Of a DNA stretch of 64,000 nt, positions 26,826 to 35,791 are shown piece by piece. Source of the DNA: Methylovulum miyakonense HT12 (GTDB taxonomy: Bacteria; Pseudomonadota; Gammaproteobacteria; Methylococcales; Methylomonadaceae); assembly GCF_000384075.1 (NCBI RefSeq), contig NZ_KB913025.1:2827044-2891043 (forward strand), in the 5' to 3' direction. The position numbers and the translations under genes are program-made. Position 1 is the first letter of the stretch, and every line of letters begins with the position of its first letter. The notes beneath the pieces were generated by a model, which was given only the letters and a program-made list of their open reading frames with translations, made no database searches and was not told where the DNA came from.

Positions 26826-27583
26826 ACATCTATGGTATTCGCGCCATTTACCACTTTGAAATGGCGCGCACCTTTCGCACTCTATGGGAAAGCATCGCCG
26901 CACCGGTGCTGACCACCTCGCTGTACTTCATCGTCTTCGGCAAAGCCATCGGTTCGCGTATGGGCGACATTGACAGCGTCAGTTACGGCGCCTTCATTAT
27001 CCCAGGGTTGGTGATGCTGAATTTACTGAACGAGAGCATTTCCAACGCTTCTTTCGGGATTTACATGCCCAAATGGGCGGGCACCATTTACGAGTTGCTA
27101 TCGGCGCCGGTTTCGTGGGCAGAAGTGCTGCTCGGTTATGTGGGGGCGGCGGCGACCAAGTCGGTGGTGTTGGGCCTGCTGATTCTGGGCACGGCTCGCC
27201 TGTTCGTGCCTTATGAGATCGCCCATCCCTTGTGGATGGTTGCTTTTCTGTTGCTGACCGCGGTGACCTTCAGTTTGTTCGGCTTCATCATCGGCCTGTG
27301 GGCGGACAGTTTTCAGAAACTACAGGTGGTGCCGATGTTGGTTGTCACCCCGCTCACATTCCTGGGAGGCGCGTTCTATTCGGTCAATATGTTGCCTCCC
27401 TTGTGGCAGAAGATCACCTTGTTCAATCCGGTGGTGTATCTGATCAGCGGCTTTCGCTGGAGCTTTTATGGTATTGCCGATGTGAATGTCGCCATCAGTA
27501 TTGGCATGACGTTTGGGTTTCTCATCATTTGCCTGGCCTTTGTGTGGTGGGTGTTTAAAACCGGGTATAAAATTAGGAACTGA
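26822..27583 (+). CDS. ABC-2-type exporter permease (YadH-like)
   Basis: 253 residues with six predicted membrane helices and the ABC-2 signature [20 protein letters not shown] before the last helices ([14 protein letters not shown]). It overlaps the ATPase gene by four bases. Cargo is unknown. Related YadH and Wzm/NodJ-like permeases move lipids, polysaccharides or drugs. This is the last GC-rich chromosomal gene before the AT-rich cassette array. Confidence 0.9.
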   Translation: MNIYGIRAIYHFEMARTFRTLWESIAAPVLTTSLYFIVFGKAIGSRMGDIDSVSYGAFIIPGLVMLNLLNESISNASFGIYMPKWAGTIYELLSAPVSWAEVLLGYVGAAATKSVVLGLLILGTARLFVPYEIAHPLWMVAFLLLTAVTFSLFGFIIGLWADSFQKLQVVPMLVVTPLTFLGGAFYSVNMLPPLWQKITLFNPVVYLISGFRWSFYGIADVNVAISIGMTFGFLIICLAFVWWVFKTGYKIRN

Positions 27584-27659
27584 TGCGGGAACCGTTAACA
27601 TGAAAACCTCCAAAACATCTATAGACATAGTTTGGATGATATGCAGATGAGGAAATTCT

Positions 27660-27735
27660 TTGCCGTTTAGATAGTTATTGAGGTAATGCAAGTTTTGCAG
27701 TATGTATACGGAAACTATCTAATTACTAGTTAGGC
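27660..27735 (+). repeat. Degenerate attC-like site at the array start
   Basis: A 10-bp perfect inverted repeat, TTAGATAGTT (27667-27676) and AACTATCTAA (27713-27722), then the R-prime-like core GTTAGGC (27729-27735). The matching left outer box (GCCTAAC) is not recognisable, so this site is weak. Confidence 0.4.
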
Positions 27736-27761
27736 ATTTTTGGGCGGGCTATGGGAATTTT

Positions 27762-28550
27762 ATGAAGAATGGCATTTATACAACATGGCCTTTGTTGCTT
27801 TCCGCATTTCTTCTTATATTGAATGATCATGTACTTAAGTATTCTTTCCCAGGTATTGTTACAGGAAAAATATCTGACTTTTCCGGAATATTTCTTATCG
27901 TTTTGGTGTTGAGAGATGTATTTCCAAAGAAGGTGTTGGAAACTGCTGTGCTTGTAGTTGGGTTGTTTTTATACTGGAAAAGTCCATATTCTCAAGGCTT
28001 AATCGAATTCATTAATTCTTATAGCCCGATAGAGCTTATTCGAACGGTTGACTACAGTGACTTGGTGGCTTTTGTAATGATCCCTGTTGCACACTTTGTT
28101 TACGAGAAACGTGAAAGATTTACATTAAATTTAAATAAACCTGAGCTAATTAAAATCCCAGCCATTGTACTGACTGTCTTAGGAATTACAGGAACCTCGA
28201 CGTTACCTCAGCCTGATATATTCGAAATAAGAAAAGAATCCTCTAGCGAACGCATTGATATTGCTAAGGCAATCAGTGCCATTGAGAACGTTACTAACCC
28301 TTATAATTTAATCTGTAAAAAATGCAACCCATTGGATAACGAAGGTCTTTACGAGAATGACAAAATTCGCCTATTTTATCGTGTGTTGAAAAATAACAGG
28401 GGAATAGAATTCAGAATAATGGGTTCTCCAAGAGGGTCAATTTTTGATAGAGGCTCTCGGCAAGAAGAGGCTCAAATTGAAAGCGATTTGCAATATTCTT
28501 TAGGGCATCAGTTCAAAGGAATGGCGTTTGTTATTAAGCATTTGAAATAG
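27762..28550 (+). CDS. Cassette 1: membrane protein of unknown function
   Basis: 262 residues with a GGGAA ribosome site. Three to four membrane helices occupy about residues 8-145 (for example FLIVLVLRD and IPAIVLTVLGITG). A hydrophilic C-terminal domain of about 110 residues follows, containing a CKKC pair (ICKKCNP). The base composition is far more AT-rich than the flanking chromosomal genes, which points to transfer. I do not recognise the family. The gene fills the cassette between the first two attC-like sites. Confidence 0.75.
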   Translation: MKNGIYTTWPLLLSAFLLILNDHVLKYSFPGIVTGKISDFSGIFLIVLVLRDVFPKKVLETAVLVVGLFLYWKSPYSQGLIEFINSYSPIELIRTVDYSDLVAFVMIPVAHFVYEKRERFTLNLNKPELIKIPAIVLTVLGITGTSTLPQPDIFEIRKESSSERIDIAKAISAIENVTNPYNLICKKCNPLDNEGLYENDKIRLFYRVLKNNRGIEFRIMGSPRGSIFDRGSRQEEAQIESDLQYSLGHQFKGMAFVIKHLK

Positions 28551-28558
28551 ATAATCAT

Positions 28559-28648
28559 GCCCAGCATGGCACTCAACCGGAGCGCGGTTATAATGCGGTT
28601 TTGTTTATTCAGCTTCCCGTGCCGCGCCCGGTTAGTTCTACGTTAGGC
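28559..28648 (+). repeat. attC recombination site 1
   Basis: Outer left box GCCCAGC (28559-28565, two mismatches to GCCTAAC), inner arms CTCAACCGGAGCGCGG (28572-28587) and CCGCGCCCGGTTAGT (28622-28636) pairing with one bulged base, and outer right box GTTAGGC (28642-28648). The bulge and the arm order are the hallmarks of an integron attC site. Confidence 0.7.
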
Positions 28649-28692
28649 AATAAAAATGAACTGCCAGAAATTACTTAAGGGAAGCTAACCGG

Positions 28693-29058
28693 ATGACCTA
28701 TGATGTAATAGCTATAGCTTGTGAACAGCTAAGTTATAGGGATAAATTGCGTCTCGCACAGTTACTCATTCAGACCGCCAGAAAAGAGGAAGAAAATGCA
28801 AATCCTCAAAATCGTTCTGAACCAAAAAACGTTGAGAAAGCAAAAGAAGAGACTTTGAATGAAATCGGCACTATAGAATACGTTGTTGAAAGACTATTGA
28901 AGTTAAAACCTGTCAAAAAACAATCCCTAACGAATTCAATCAAAGCCATGTTTCAGTTCCAAGGTGGAATTGCTGACTCAGATGTAGACAAAATTATTTC
29001 TGAATTGAAAAAACGTAAGCTCATTAAAATTGAGCAGAATAAAGTTATTTATTTGTAG
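28693..29058 (+). CDS. Cassette 2: small two-part protein, possibly DNA-binding
   Basis: 121 residues. The N-terminal part reads EQLSYRDKLRLAQLLIQTAR, a helical motif that I recall from the N-termini of various small antitoxin-like or orphan proteins. After a charged linker (about 35-55) the C-terminal part, with VDKIISELKKRKLIKIEQNK and VIYL, has the helix-plus-wing shape of a small winged-helix domain. AT-rich. It precedes hicBA by 49 bp in the same cassette. A role as an accessory regulator is a guess. Confidence 0.6.
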   Translation: MTYDVIAIACEQLSYRDKLRLAQLLIQTARKEEENANPQNRSEPKNVEKAKEETLNEIGTIEYVVERLLKLKPVKKQSLTNSIKAMFQFQGGIADSDVDKIISELKKRKLIKIEQNKVIYL

Positions 29059-29107
29059 CGTGTTAAAGTTAGTTATCAAGCCTGAGCATAGATGGGATTT
29101 AAATAGC

Positions 29108-29323
29108 ATGATGAAACAATTCGATGTAGTTATTGAGAAAGATTCCGAGGGATATTTTGTAGCTTCTGTTCCAGCCCTGAAAGGTTGTCATACACAAGCT
29201 AAGTCATTAGATGTACTTATGGAGCGTATTAGAGAAGCTATTGAGCTTTGTTTGGAAGTTCAGGACGAGATGTTCGAGCCATTGGATTTTGTTGGCATTC
29301 AGCGAATTTCAGTTGCGGCATGA
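29108..29323 (+). CDS. hicB: HicB-family antitoxin
   Basis: 71 residues from the ATG at 29108 (a second ATG follows at 29111). The partial RNase H-like fold of HicB is visible: FDVVIEKDSEGYFVASVPAL, then GCHTQAKSLDVLMERIREAIELCL. No C-terminal DNA-binding domain, so this is the short form. It overlaps the toxin gene in ATGA. It should bind and mask HicA and repress the pair. The antitoxin-first order differs from E. coli hicAB but is common. Confidence 0.88.
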   Translation: MMKQFDVVIEKDSEGYFVASVPALKGCHTQAKSLDVLMERIREAIELCLEVQDEMFEPLDFVGIQRISVAA

Positions 29324-29544
29324 CATCTTTTCCAAGCTTAACCGGCAAAGATTTATTGCTTGCCTTGAAAAAAGCTGGTTTTTCGGTAGTTCGAGTTAGG
29401 GGAAGCCATCATTTTGTACAACATCCAGATGGTCGCTCAACGGTTGTGCCCGTCCACGCGGGCGAAAGCGTTGGGCCGGGCTTAATAAGCAAAATTCTTC
29501 GTGATTGTGAATTAAGCCGTGAGCAACTACAAAAATTCTTATGA
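29320..29544 (+). CDS. hicA: HicA-family mRNA interferase toxin
   Basis: 74 residues, start overlapping the hicB stop. It has the double-stranded RNA-binding-like fold with the catalytic histidine in RVRGSHHFVQHPDGRST and the following VPVHAGESVGPGLISKIL, as in active HicA. It cleaves mRNA when free of HicB. The intact toxin in an integron cassette probably stabilises the array. The attC site starts 12 bp after its stop. Confidence 0.9.
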   Translation: MTSFPSLTGKDLLLALKKAGFSVVRVRGSHHFVQHPDGRSTVVPVHAGESVGPGLISKILRDCELSREQLQKFL

Positions 29545-29555
29545 ATACCGAGTTT

Positions 29556-29608
29556 GCCTAACTCAATGCTCCAGCGGATTTTAGCTACCGCTGGGCTAAG
29601 CGTTAGAA
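29556..29608 (+). repeat. attC recombination site 2
   Basis: Short canonical attC: GCCTAAC (29556-29562), then CTCCAGCGG facing CCGCTGGG across a 10-nt loop, and GTTAGAA (29602-29608). Spacers and asymmetry match typical 50-60-bp attC sites. This is the clearest of the three. Confidence 0.8.
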
Positions 29609-29621
29609 CTTACGAGTACCC

Positions 29622-29838
29622 ATGGCGAAACTTTCAGGGCAACAAGCCTATCTCGCAATGTTTCCGTTTCTTGAAGCAGAATATCGGCTCACATCATCTG
29701 GTGAAATCGGCGGATTGCTAGGCAGCATAACTACCAGATGGCCCACCTGCTGACCCTGCCATCAAAGAGCAGTGGAGCGAAGCAGTAGCCGCCGCATTAG
29801 AAGGTAAGGTCAATGCCGCCCTCACTTTCACTAAATGA
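29622..29838 (+). pseudogene. Cassette 3: frameshifted small gene
   Basis: An ATG at 29622 opens MAKLSGQQAYLAMFPFLEAE, then SSGEIGGLLGSI, and soon reaches a stop. The continuation LPDGPPADPAIKEQWSEAV, then EGKVNAALTFTK and a TGA at 29838, lies one base out of frame. Joined, it is a 71-72-residue protein whose AYLAMFPFLE and GGLLGS signature recurs in small hypothetical proteins, some near polymorphic-toxin loci. That link is from memory only. The one-base shift near 29728-29732 makes it inactive unless it is a sequencing error. Confidence 0.65.
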
Positions 29839-29856
29839 GTACCACAATGCGTCAGG

Positions 29857-29920
29857 TTCTAACCCTGCGCCCAAGCCGGACGGCCGCTAATCGCGTCCGC
29901 CCCTTAGCTTCACGTTGAAT
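29857..29920 (+). repeat. attC recombination site 3
   Basis: Left box TTCTAAC (29857-29863), inner arms AAG-CCGGACG and CGTCCGCC-CTT, right box GTTGAAT (29914-29920). The outer boxes are imperfectly complementary, so it is weaker than site 2. It follows the broken cassette gene by 18 bp and ends the recognisable array. Confidence 0.6.
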
Positions 29921-30084
29921 GGTCGCTCATTGAATCGCAGCCGACATTGATTGGAATTCTTTGAATGCTCTTGTGGGTCGAGTCCGGCCAGTTGATTATT
30001 TTACGTGGCTGGAATGCCAATCTAGGCTTTCAGGTGCTGTTCAACTCAGGCCAAGCCTGAACTGGCACATCTAACAACCGCCAT

Positions 30085-31980
30085 TTACCAATGCAACGCC
30101 CGTAACCTGGAAAACTTTTTCCGCTGGTGTTCCTGCATCCTGACCATCACATTCACTAAGGCTTCAATGGCATCCAGTATGTACGGGCCTTTGTTCAGCA
30201 TCACGCATTCCGCCCGCACCGCCATCGCCGCGTCGGTAAACTCCGGCCTGGAACGCACGCCTTTCTTGGCGATGGATTCCAGCACTTGGGTGGCCCAAAT
30301 CACTGGCACATGCGCCGCCTCGCAAAGCCACAGCAATTCTTCCTGGATTTCGGCGAGCCTGGCGCTACCCAGTTCCACCGCCAAATCCCCGCGTGCGATC
30401 ATGATGCCCAAGCTATGCCGGCCAATGGTGCCGAGAATAATATCCGGGAGGTTTTTCAGGGCAAGGTTGGTTTCGATTTTGGCAATGATCGGCAATTCGG
30501 TGGCGTTGCGTTTGGCCAGTCCGGCCATTAAATAATCCATGTCGGCTAGCGTTTCGACAAAGGAAAAGCCTATCAGGTCGGCGTGGGTGCAGGCAAAATC
30601 TAAATCCTGCAAATCCTTTTCGCTTAAGGGCGGCAAACCCAACTGGGTGTCAGGAAAGTTGATGCCTTTGTCGCTTTGGATACAAACGCCGCTGCTGCGC
30701 ACTTGGTTGACACGCAACAAGGTGCCTTGTCCGGTGATGGCTTCCACCACCGTGCCTAGCTTGCCGTCATCAATCCACACTGGCTGGCCTATCTTTAATT
30801 TGGCGCTGAATGACGACAAGGTGCAGCCGATTTGTGCAGGCTGTGTCAGGGCTCCGTTTTCATCGTATTTGGCAGGTTGGCCGATAACATCATTTTCGGT
30901 CAGCAATAACAAATCGTTTTTGAACAAGCGTATTTCCAGTGGCATACCGGCAAACGTGCCCAGATTAAACCTCTCATTGGTGTCGCCCTCATCCGCCGGG
31001 CCAGTGGGCACTAAGGCCACTTCGCAACCGGATTCCAAGTAACTGCTTTGGTCACAACTCGCCAGCCATGCCTTATCGGATTCGGCTTGCTCGACCAGCA
31101 AATGCCGCGCTTTACCCCGCGCATCGACAAATTCCAGGCGGCAACCAGAGTCCAGTTGGCTGTGCAGCGCCTCAGGGATGGGGACGCGGAACAGCGGCCC
31201 GCCTCCCTCCCCATGGCCATGCCGATCCTCGTGGTTTGCCGTCAACAGCAGCCGGGCTTTGGCAATGACGGCGCCACGCACATCTTTTTTGACTTTAATG
31301 TGATGGATGGGCGGCCCTAAAGCAACCGTTCCGGTGCGGATCTTATGCCCGGCCAGATCCATCAGGATGCGGCAGATTTTACCGGTTTCGGTTTCCGCAC
31401 GGCGGATATTGCGGATCATATTGCGCCAGACTGGCGCGTCGTCATGGGCGCAATTAATCCTCGCGCAGGTCATGCCTTTATCCAGCAACGCCAGGATCAA
31501 CTCGTAATTCCAGGCGGTTTCCGTGGCTAGCGTCACCATCACATGGACTTTGCTGTGTTCGTGGAATGGCCCGAACAATTCGATGCTGTGCTGCTCAAGC
31601 AATTGCAAACCGCGGTTAAACCCTGACTCGCTCGGGTTTTTGTCATCCAGGGAATAGCTCTTATCGGTTGCCCGCTTGAGCACGTCGGTCACCGCGTCCA
31701 ATGTCGATAACACCGAGGCTTCCGAGCGCCCCAATGACGACAACCCGGCTTGCGCAAGCCTATCTTGCAAATGGCGCAGGTCGAATTGCCTTAAGGCCAG
31801 ATAATGCGCAAGGTTCACCGCGCTTTTATTGAACACGCCAGCGCGGTAGTAAGCTTGGTATTTGTCCAGGCGGCTGCTTGCGTGGGCAGTGATTTTTTCG
31901 CGTAAATCAGTCACATCAATGAGCAGTTGCTTTAGGGTGTCGTCGTAAATGTCGTGATTGCTTATGTTGGTGTCGGTCAT
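30085..31980 (-). CDS. Divergent pyruvate kinase-family protein
   Basis: 631 residues, against about 470 in ordinary enzymes. An N-terminal helical extension fills about 1-140. The barrel starts at VMVTLATETAWNYELILALL. Active-site residues are kept: R174 and N176 in ARINCAH, R215 in KIRTG, K501/E503 in IIAKIETN, D532 in ARGDLAVELG, and T564 in WATQVLES. The B-domain region is greatly enlarged (about 218-445) and the C-terminal allosteric domain is absent. Two of the four usual K+ ligands are replaced (A178, L209), and Lys213 sits where K+-dependent enzymes have Glu117. Lys at that position is known from K+-independent pyruvate kinases. It may still convert PEP and ADP to pyruvate and ATP, but another role is possible. 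Confidence 0.85.
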   Translation of the reverse strand: MTDTNISNHDIYDDTLKQLLIDVTDLREKITAHASSRLDKYQAYYRAGVFNKSAVNLAHYLALRQFDLRHLQDRLAQAGLSSLGRSEASVLSTLDAVTDVLKRATDKSYSLDDKNPSESGFNRGLQLLEQHSIELFGPFHEHSKVHVMVTLATETAWNYELILALLDKGMTCARINCAHDDAPVWRNMIRNIRRAETETGKICRILMDLAGHKIRTGTVALGPPIHHIKVKKDVRGAVIAKARLLLTANHEDRHGHGEGGGPLFRVPIPEALHSQLDSGCRLEFVDARGKARHLLVEQAESDKAWLASCDQSSYLESGCEVALVPTGPADEGDTNERFNLGTFAGMPLEIRLFKNDLLLLTENDVIGQPAKYDENGALTQPAQIGCTLSSFSAKLKIGQPVWIDDGKLGTVVEAITGQGTLLRVNQVRSSGVCIQSDKGINFPDTQLGLPPLSEKDLQDLDFACTHADLIGFSFVETLADMDYLMAGLAKRNATELPIIAKIETNLALKNLPDIILGTIGRHSLGIMIARGDLAVELGSARLAEIQEELLWLCEAAHVPVIWATQVLESIAKKGVRSRPEFTDAAMAVRAECVMLNKGPYILDAIEALVNVMVRMQEHQRKKFSRLRALHW

Positions 31981-32259
31981 GGCGTTTAGGGATGGATAGG
32001 TGGTGCCTAGGGAACAAATCCGGTGAAGGGTTTGGAATCCTGGCCTTTAGCCTACGGGCTTTATCAGGGAGGTTCCATGGATGTTGCCAGCTGCTTTAAA
32101 AGTGGTTTTACCCCCTATACTTTACCCCATTCCCCCTATTCACCCGTCACCAAATCAACGGGCCAATCGCCAGCATCCCCACGATAATATTCCGCCAACC
32201 CAACAATACCCTTTATAATGGCGGCACTTTATTAGACTATTGGGGCACATACCCACGCT
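31981..32259. other. Divergent intergenic region
   Basis: 279 bp between the pyruvate kinase homologue (minus) and gshA (plus). It must hold both promoters. I see no clear operator, riboswitch or small gene. A CCCC-rich stretch at 32110-32145 is the only compositional oddity. Confidence 0.4.
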
Positions 32260-33861
32260 ATGACTCATTTTACTAACACGCTTTCTGCACGCTTAGGCCA
32301 GCTGCAAGCAAACGGTTCGGAAACCTTGCTTTGCGGCGGCTTTAAGGGCATAGAGAAAGAAAGCTTGCGCATCTCCCGGGACGGGGTTATCGCCCACACG
32401 CCACATCCTTATGCACTGGGTTCGGCCTTGACCCACCCGCATATCACCACCGATTATTCCGAAGCCTTGATTGAGCTGATCACGCCGCCATTTGCGGATA
32501 TTCGGGACACCTTAGGTTATTTGCAACATATCCACCAATTTGTGTACGCACATTTGGGCCAGGAAATCTTGCTGGGCGCGAGCATGCCTTGTGGCATCAG
32601 TGGTGATGAGAGCATCCCCATTGCCGAATACGGTTCGTCCAATGTCGGCAAGATGAAGCACATTTACCGCCATGGTTTGTGGCACCGTTATGGGCGCACA
32701 ATGCAGGCGATTGCCGGGATCCATTTCAATTATTCCGTCCCCGAAGCCTTGTGGCCCGTGTTGCACAGCCAAGAAAACAGCCCGTTGAGTTTGGCGGATT
32801 TTATTGCCGTCTCTTATTTTGGGCTGATCCGCAATTTTCAGCGGGTGGGCTGGTTGATCCTGTACCTGTTCGGTGCGTCACCGGCGATTTGCAAAAGTTT
32901 TTTCAAAAGCCGCCCCGAATTGATGGCGCAGTTTGAACAATTTGATGCGCACACGCTATACCATCCTTATGCGACTTCTTTGCGGATGAGCGATATTGGT
33001 TACAAAAGCAAAAACCAGGCGAATTTGGATATTGATTACAACTCCTTGTCTGGCTATGTGGAGAGTTTGAGCCGGGCGATCAACACCCCTTATCCTGAAT
33101 ATGAAAAGATCGGTACGGTGGTGGATGGTGAATATCGGCAATTGAACACGCATATCCTGCAAATCGAAAACGAGTTTTATAGCACAATGCGCCCCAAACA
33201 AATTGCGCAATCCTGTGAAAAACCAACCGTGGCGTTAAGGCGTCGCGGTGTGCGTTATGTGGAAATGCGCTCCTTGGATTTGGACGTGTTCGATCCAATG
33301 GGCATAGAAGAAGATACCGCACGTTTTAGCGAAGCCCTATTGCTGACCTGTTTGTTGACCGATAGCCCGTTGATGACCAGCCAAGACCATCGTACCAATA
33401 ACGCCAACCAATTGCTGGTCGCCCACTCAGGCCGTAAACCAGGCTTGGAATTGGCAAGAAATGGCGGCGGCATCGGTTTGCAAGAGTGGGCGGACGAGAT
33501 ACTGGACGCGATGAGGCCGGTGTGTGGGGTGCTGGATGCCGGCCATCCGCAACAACCTTATACGGCTGCGCTGAACACCCAACAGGCTAAGGTGGATAAC
33601 CCCGACCTGACCGCCTCGGCACGGTTGTTGGCGGCGATGCGCGGACGCTCGCAAGCGTTTGCAGGTTTCGCCATTGCCAAATCGGCTGAACATGCGCAAT
33701 ATATTAATGGCCAACCATTAGATGAAGCCAATACCCAAGCCTTTATTGACATGGCGGCCCAATCCCATGCCAGACAACAGTTCATCGAAAGCCAGCCGCA
33801 ACTGCCTTTCGCGGAATTTTTGCACCGCTATTTTACCCAAACCTGTAATGAAACCGCATGA
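32260..33861 (+). CDS. gshA: Glutamate-cysteine ligase
   Basis: 533 residues, the usual length of the proteobacterial GshA (GCS type 1). N-terminal [16 protein letters not shown] contains the ATP/glutamate-binding glutamates. SMPCGI and [19 protein letters not shown] are family signatures. It makes gamma-glutamylcysteine, the first step of glutathione synthesis. It overlaps cysH by ATGA, linking cysteine supply to glutathione production. The ATG at 32260 lacks a strong ribosome site. Confidence 0.96.
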   Translation: MTHFTNTLSARLGQLQANGSETLLCGGFKGIEKESLRISRDGVIAHTPHPYALGSALTHPHITTDYSEALIELITPPFADIRDTLGYLQHIHQFVYAHLGQEILLGASMPCGISGDESIPIAEYGSSNVGKMKHIYRHGLWHRYGRTMQAIAGIHFNYSVPEALWPVLHSQENSPLSLADFIAVSYFGLIRNFQRVGWLILYLFGASPAICKSFFKSRPELMAQFEQFDAHTLYHPYATSLRMSDIGYKSKNQANLDIDYNSLSGYVESLSRAINTPYPEYEKIGTVVDGEYRQLNTHILQIENEFYSTMRPKQIAQSCEKPTVALRRRGVRYVEMRSLDLDVFDPMGIEEDTARFSEALLLTCLLTDSPLMTSQDHRTNNANQLLVAHSGRKPGLELARNGGGIGLQEWADEILDAMRPVCGVLDAGHPQQPYTAALNTQQAKVDNPDLTASARLLAAMRGRSQAFAGFAIAKSAEHAQYINGQPLDEANTQAFIDMAAQSHARQQFIESQPQLPFAEFLHRYFTQTCNETA

Positions 33862-34589
33862 ACGCCGCTGAAATTGACGCATTAAAAAGCCAGTTACATC
33901 AAAAAAGCCCGCGCATCATCCTGAAACAAGCCCTGGCTTTATTTGACAATATCGCCATTTCTTTCAGCGGTGCTGAAGATGTGGTGTTGATAGACATGGC
34001 CTTGAACATCAGGAAAGACATCACCGTATTTTGTTTGGATACCGGACGCCTGCATCCTGAAACCTACCGTTTCTTGGAAAAGGTCCGCAAGCATTACCAG
34101 ATCGACATTGAGATATTGACGCCAAACCGCGATTTATTGGACGAATTCGTCAAACGCAAAGGCTTGTTCAGTTTTTATGAAGATGGCCATCATGAATGTT
34201 GCGCCATCCGCAAGGTTGAGCCCTTGTCGCGCAAATTGGCGGGCGTGGACGCTTGGATCACAGGGCAGCGCAAAGACCAAAGCGCGGACACGCGCCAACA
34301 TATCCCCGAAGTGCAACTGGACACTGCGTTTGCGACTGACGGGCATCCGTTAGTGAAATTCAACCCTTTGCTAAATTGGAGTTCTGCGCAAGTGTGGGAT
34401 TATATCGAAGCGTATCAAGTGCCGTTTAATGAGCTGCATGAGAAAGGTTATATCAGCATTGGCTGCGAACCCTGCACCAAGAGCGTGTTGCCTAACCAGC
34501 ACGAACGCGCCGGGCGCTGGTGGTGGGAAGCGGAGACTAAGAAGGAATGCGGGTTACATGCAGGGAATTTGAGAAGCGGCAACCATTGA
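33858..34589 (+). CDS. cysH: Assimilatory adenylyl-sulfate (APS) reductase, iron-sulfur type
   Basis: 243 residues. The P-loop-like region is [15 protein letters not shown]. The two cysteine pairs that bind a 4Fe-4S cluster are in [12 protein letters not shown] and [10 protein letters not shown], which separates APS reductases from cluster-free PAPS reductases of enteric bacteria. The redox-active cysteine is in the C-terminal KKECGLH. It reduces APS to sulfite with thioredoxin or glutathione. The four-base overlap with gshA suggests co-translation. Confidence 0.94.
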   Translation: MNAAEIDALKSQLHQKSPRIILKQALALFDNIAISFSGAEDVVLIDMALNIRKDITVFCLDTGRLHPETYRFLEKVRKHYQIDIEILTPNRDLLDEFVKRKGLFSFYEDGHHECCAIRKVEPLSRKLAGVDAWITGQRKDQSADTRQHIPEVQLDTAFATDGHPLVKFNPLLNWSSAQVWDYIEAYQVPFNELHEKGYISIGCEPCTKSVLPNQHERAGRWWWEAETKKECGLHAGNLRSGNH

Positions 34590-34660
34590 GCTTAAGGCCC
34601 TTTAGTTTCTTGTCCGCAGGAAATACGGGCAGGAGCGAAGCTAGCCACTGCCCATAGCCA

Positions 34661-35062
34661 TTATTTAAATTTGACCATTTCCTTGCCGTCACTGGAAAAG
34701 TGGCAAATCCCGGCGGCAAAATTATCGCAGTCTTTAGATTGCTCAACGGTTGCGCCAGTCGGGGTCAAATGGATTTTCAACTCGCAATAACTGGCTTCGC
34801 TTTCTGAATGTTTCTTCATGACCAGTTCGTTATCGGCCACTTGCTTGGCAACGCCGGACACATCCGCTGAACAAGGATACTTGCCTTCTTCGTTGGCGTT
34901 CGGTTCAAAATCAACATCCGCACTGACCGTGATTTCATCATTCATCTTGATGATTTTCATGTGGTGGATATGGTTGCCATCGCGTAATAGATAATGGTCG
35001 GTGGCCGCTAACACACTGCCGGAAAACAGCATCGCCATTGCCAGAAACAAACTTTTTTTCAT
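34661..35062 (-). CDS. Secreted protein of unknown function
   Basis: 133 residues from the ATG at 35062, with a GAGGA ribosome site. A cleavable signal peptide (KKSLFLAMAMLFSGSVLAA) is followed by a mature domain of about 114 residues starting TDHYLLRDGNHIHHMKI. It contains an even number of cysteines (C81, C110, C128-region and C135-like spacing in PCSAD, SYCELK, KDCDNF, GICHF), likely disulfide-bonded in the periplasm. I do not recognise the family. It is convergent with cysH. Confidence 0.7.
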   Translation of the reverse strand: MKKSLFLAMAMLFSGSVLAATDHYLLRDGNHIHHMKIIKMNDEITVSADVDFEPNANEEGKYPCSADVSGVAKQVADNELVMKKHSESEASYCELKIHLTPTGATVEQSKDCDNFAAGICHFSSDGKEMVKFK

Positions 35063-35259
35063 GAGATGTCCTCGTTTTTTAGGGATTGATAGATGAAGCA
35101 TGATACGCAAGCCAGCAAGGATAGCTAAGCCAGTCCGACTTGACCCAACACGGCTTTGGACATTGTACCTCACTGTAAGCCTTTACCCAAAGGCGATACC
35201 GCCGGAGGATATACAGGGCATAAAGTTTAGTTAAGGCAACTTTTAGGAAAATCACCCTG

Positions 35260-35520
35260 CTAACGCTGCTGCCGCCAACTGTAGTAGATTTTCCCGTCAT
35301 TACACTTCCAGCTTAAGCGTTGGCTACCTTGTTCGCCCGTTTGTATGACGCATTCATGTTCGGCCTTAAATTGCTGCCAACGGCCATCATCAACATCAAC
35401 GCTGGCATATAAACCGAAAAGCTTAATAAGCGCCAGTGCCAGGCCTAGGGCGATCAGGATCCCAAATGGGTTTTGGCATATCAAGGTGATGGTTTTGGTG
35501 ACATTCGGGTGGTTTGCCAT
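35260..35520 (-). CDS. Small membrane protein of unknown function
   Basis: 86 residues from MANHPNVTKT at 35520. A single membrane helix (about residues 15-37, GILIALGLALALIKLFGLY) is followed by a soluble tail of about 45 residues with two cysteines (HECVIQ and WKCNDGKIYYSW). No recognised family. A CGAGCTAC-free AT-rich leader precedes it, and GAGGATATCGCT provides a plausible ribosome site. Confidence 0.6.
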   Translation of the reverse strand: MANHPNVTKTITLICQNPFGILIALGLALALIKLFGLYASVDVDDGRWQQFKAEHECVIQTGEQGSQRLSWKCNDGKIYYSWRQQR

Positions 35521-35791
35521 AGCGATATCCTCTGTTCTTAGGTAACTGTACATTTGAAATAGTAAAATAAAAATCAATGGCCTATTGTATTTTTTATTTA
35601 AAACAAGCTGGCTTGGCGTGTTGGGCATGATGCGGTGATGCCGCTACCATTCAGCTTGCATGGCAAATGGAAAAATGCAAACCCATATGGACCGCTTGCT
35701 AGCCTGTTCCTCTCAAGCCCAAGAAATAAACGCCAATGGTAAAAATCCCCTATCATATTGCTTTCCTTTTGCCCGCCCGCAGAGAGTTACC

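Larger units (their letters stand above)
27660..29920 (+). mobile_element. Integron gene-cassette array without integrase (CALIN)
   Basis: An AT-rich block of three cassettes, all on the plus strand, each bounded on the right by an attC-like imperfect palindrome ending in GTTRRRY-type triplet sites (28559-28648, 29556-29608, 29857-29920). A weaker attC-like palindrome begins the block (27660-27735). Contents are an orphan membrane protein, a small winged-helix-like protein with a hicBA pair, and a frameshifted small gene, as is common in cassettes. No intI is present within the window on either side, so it is either a CALIN or the distal end of an array. Confidence 0.7.
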
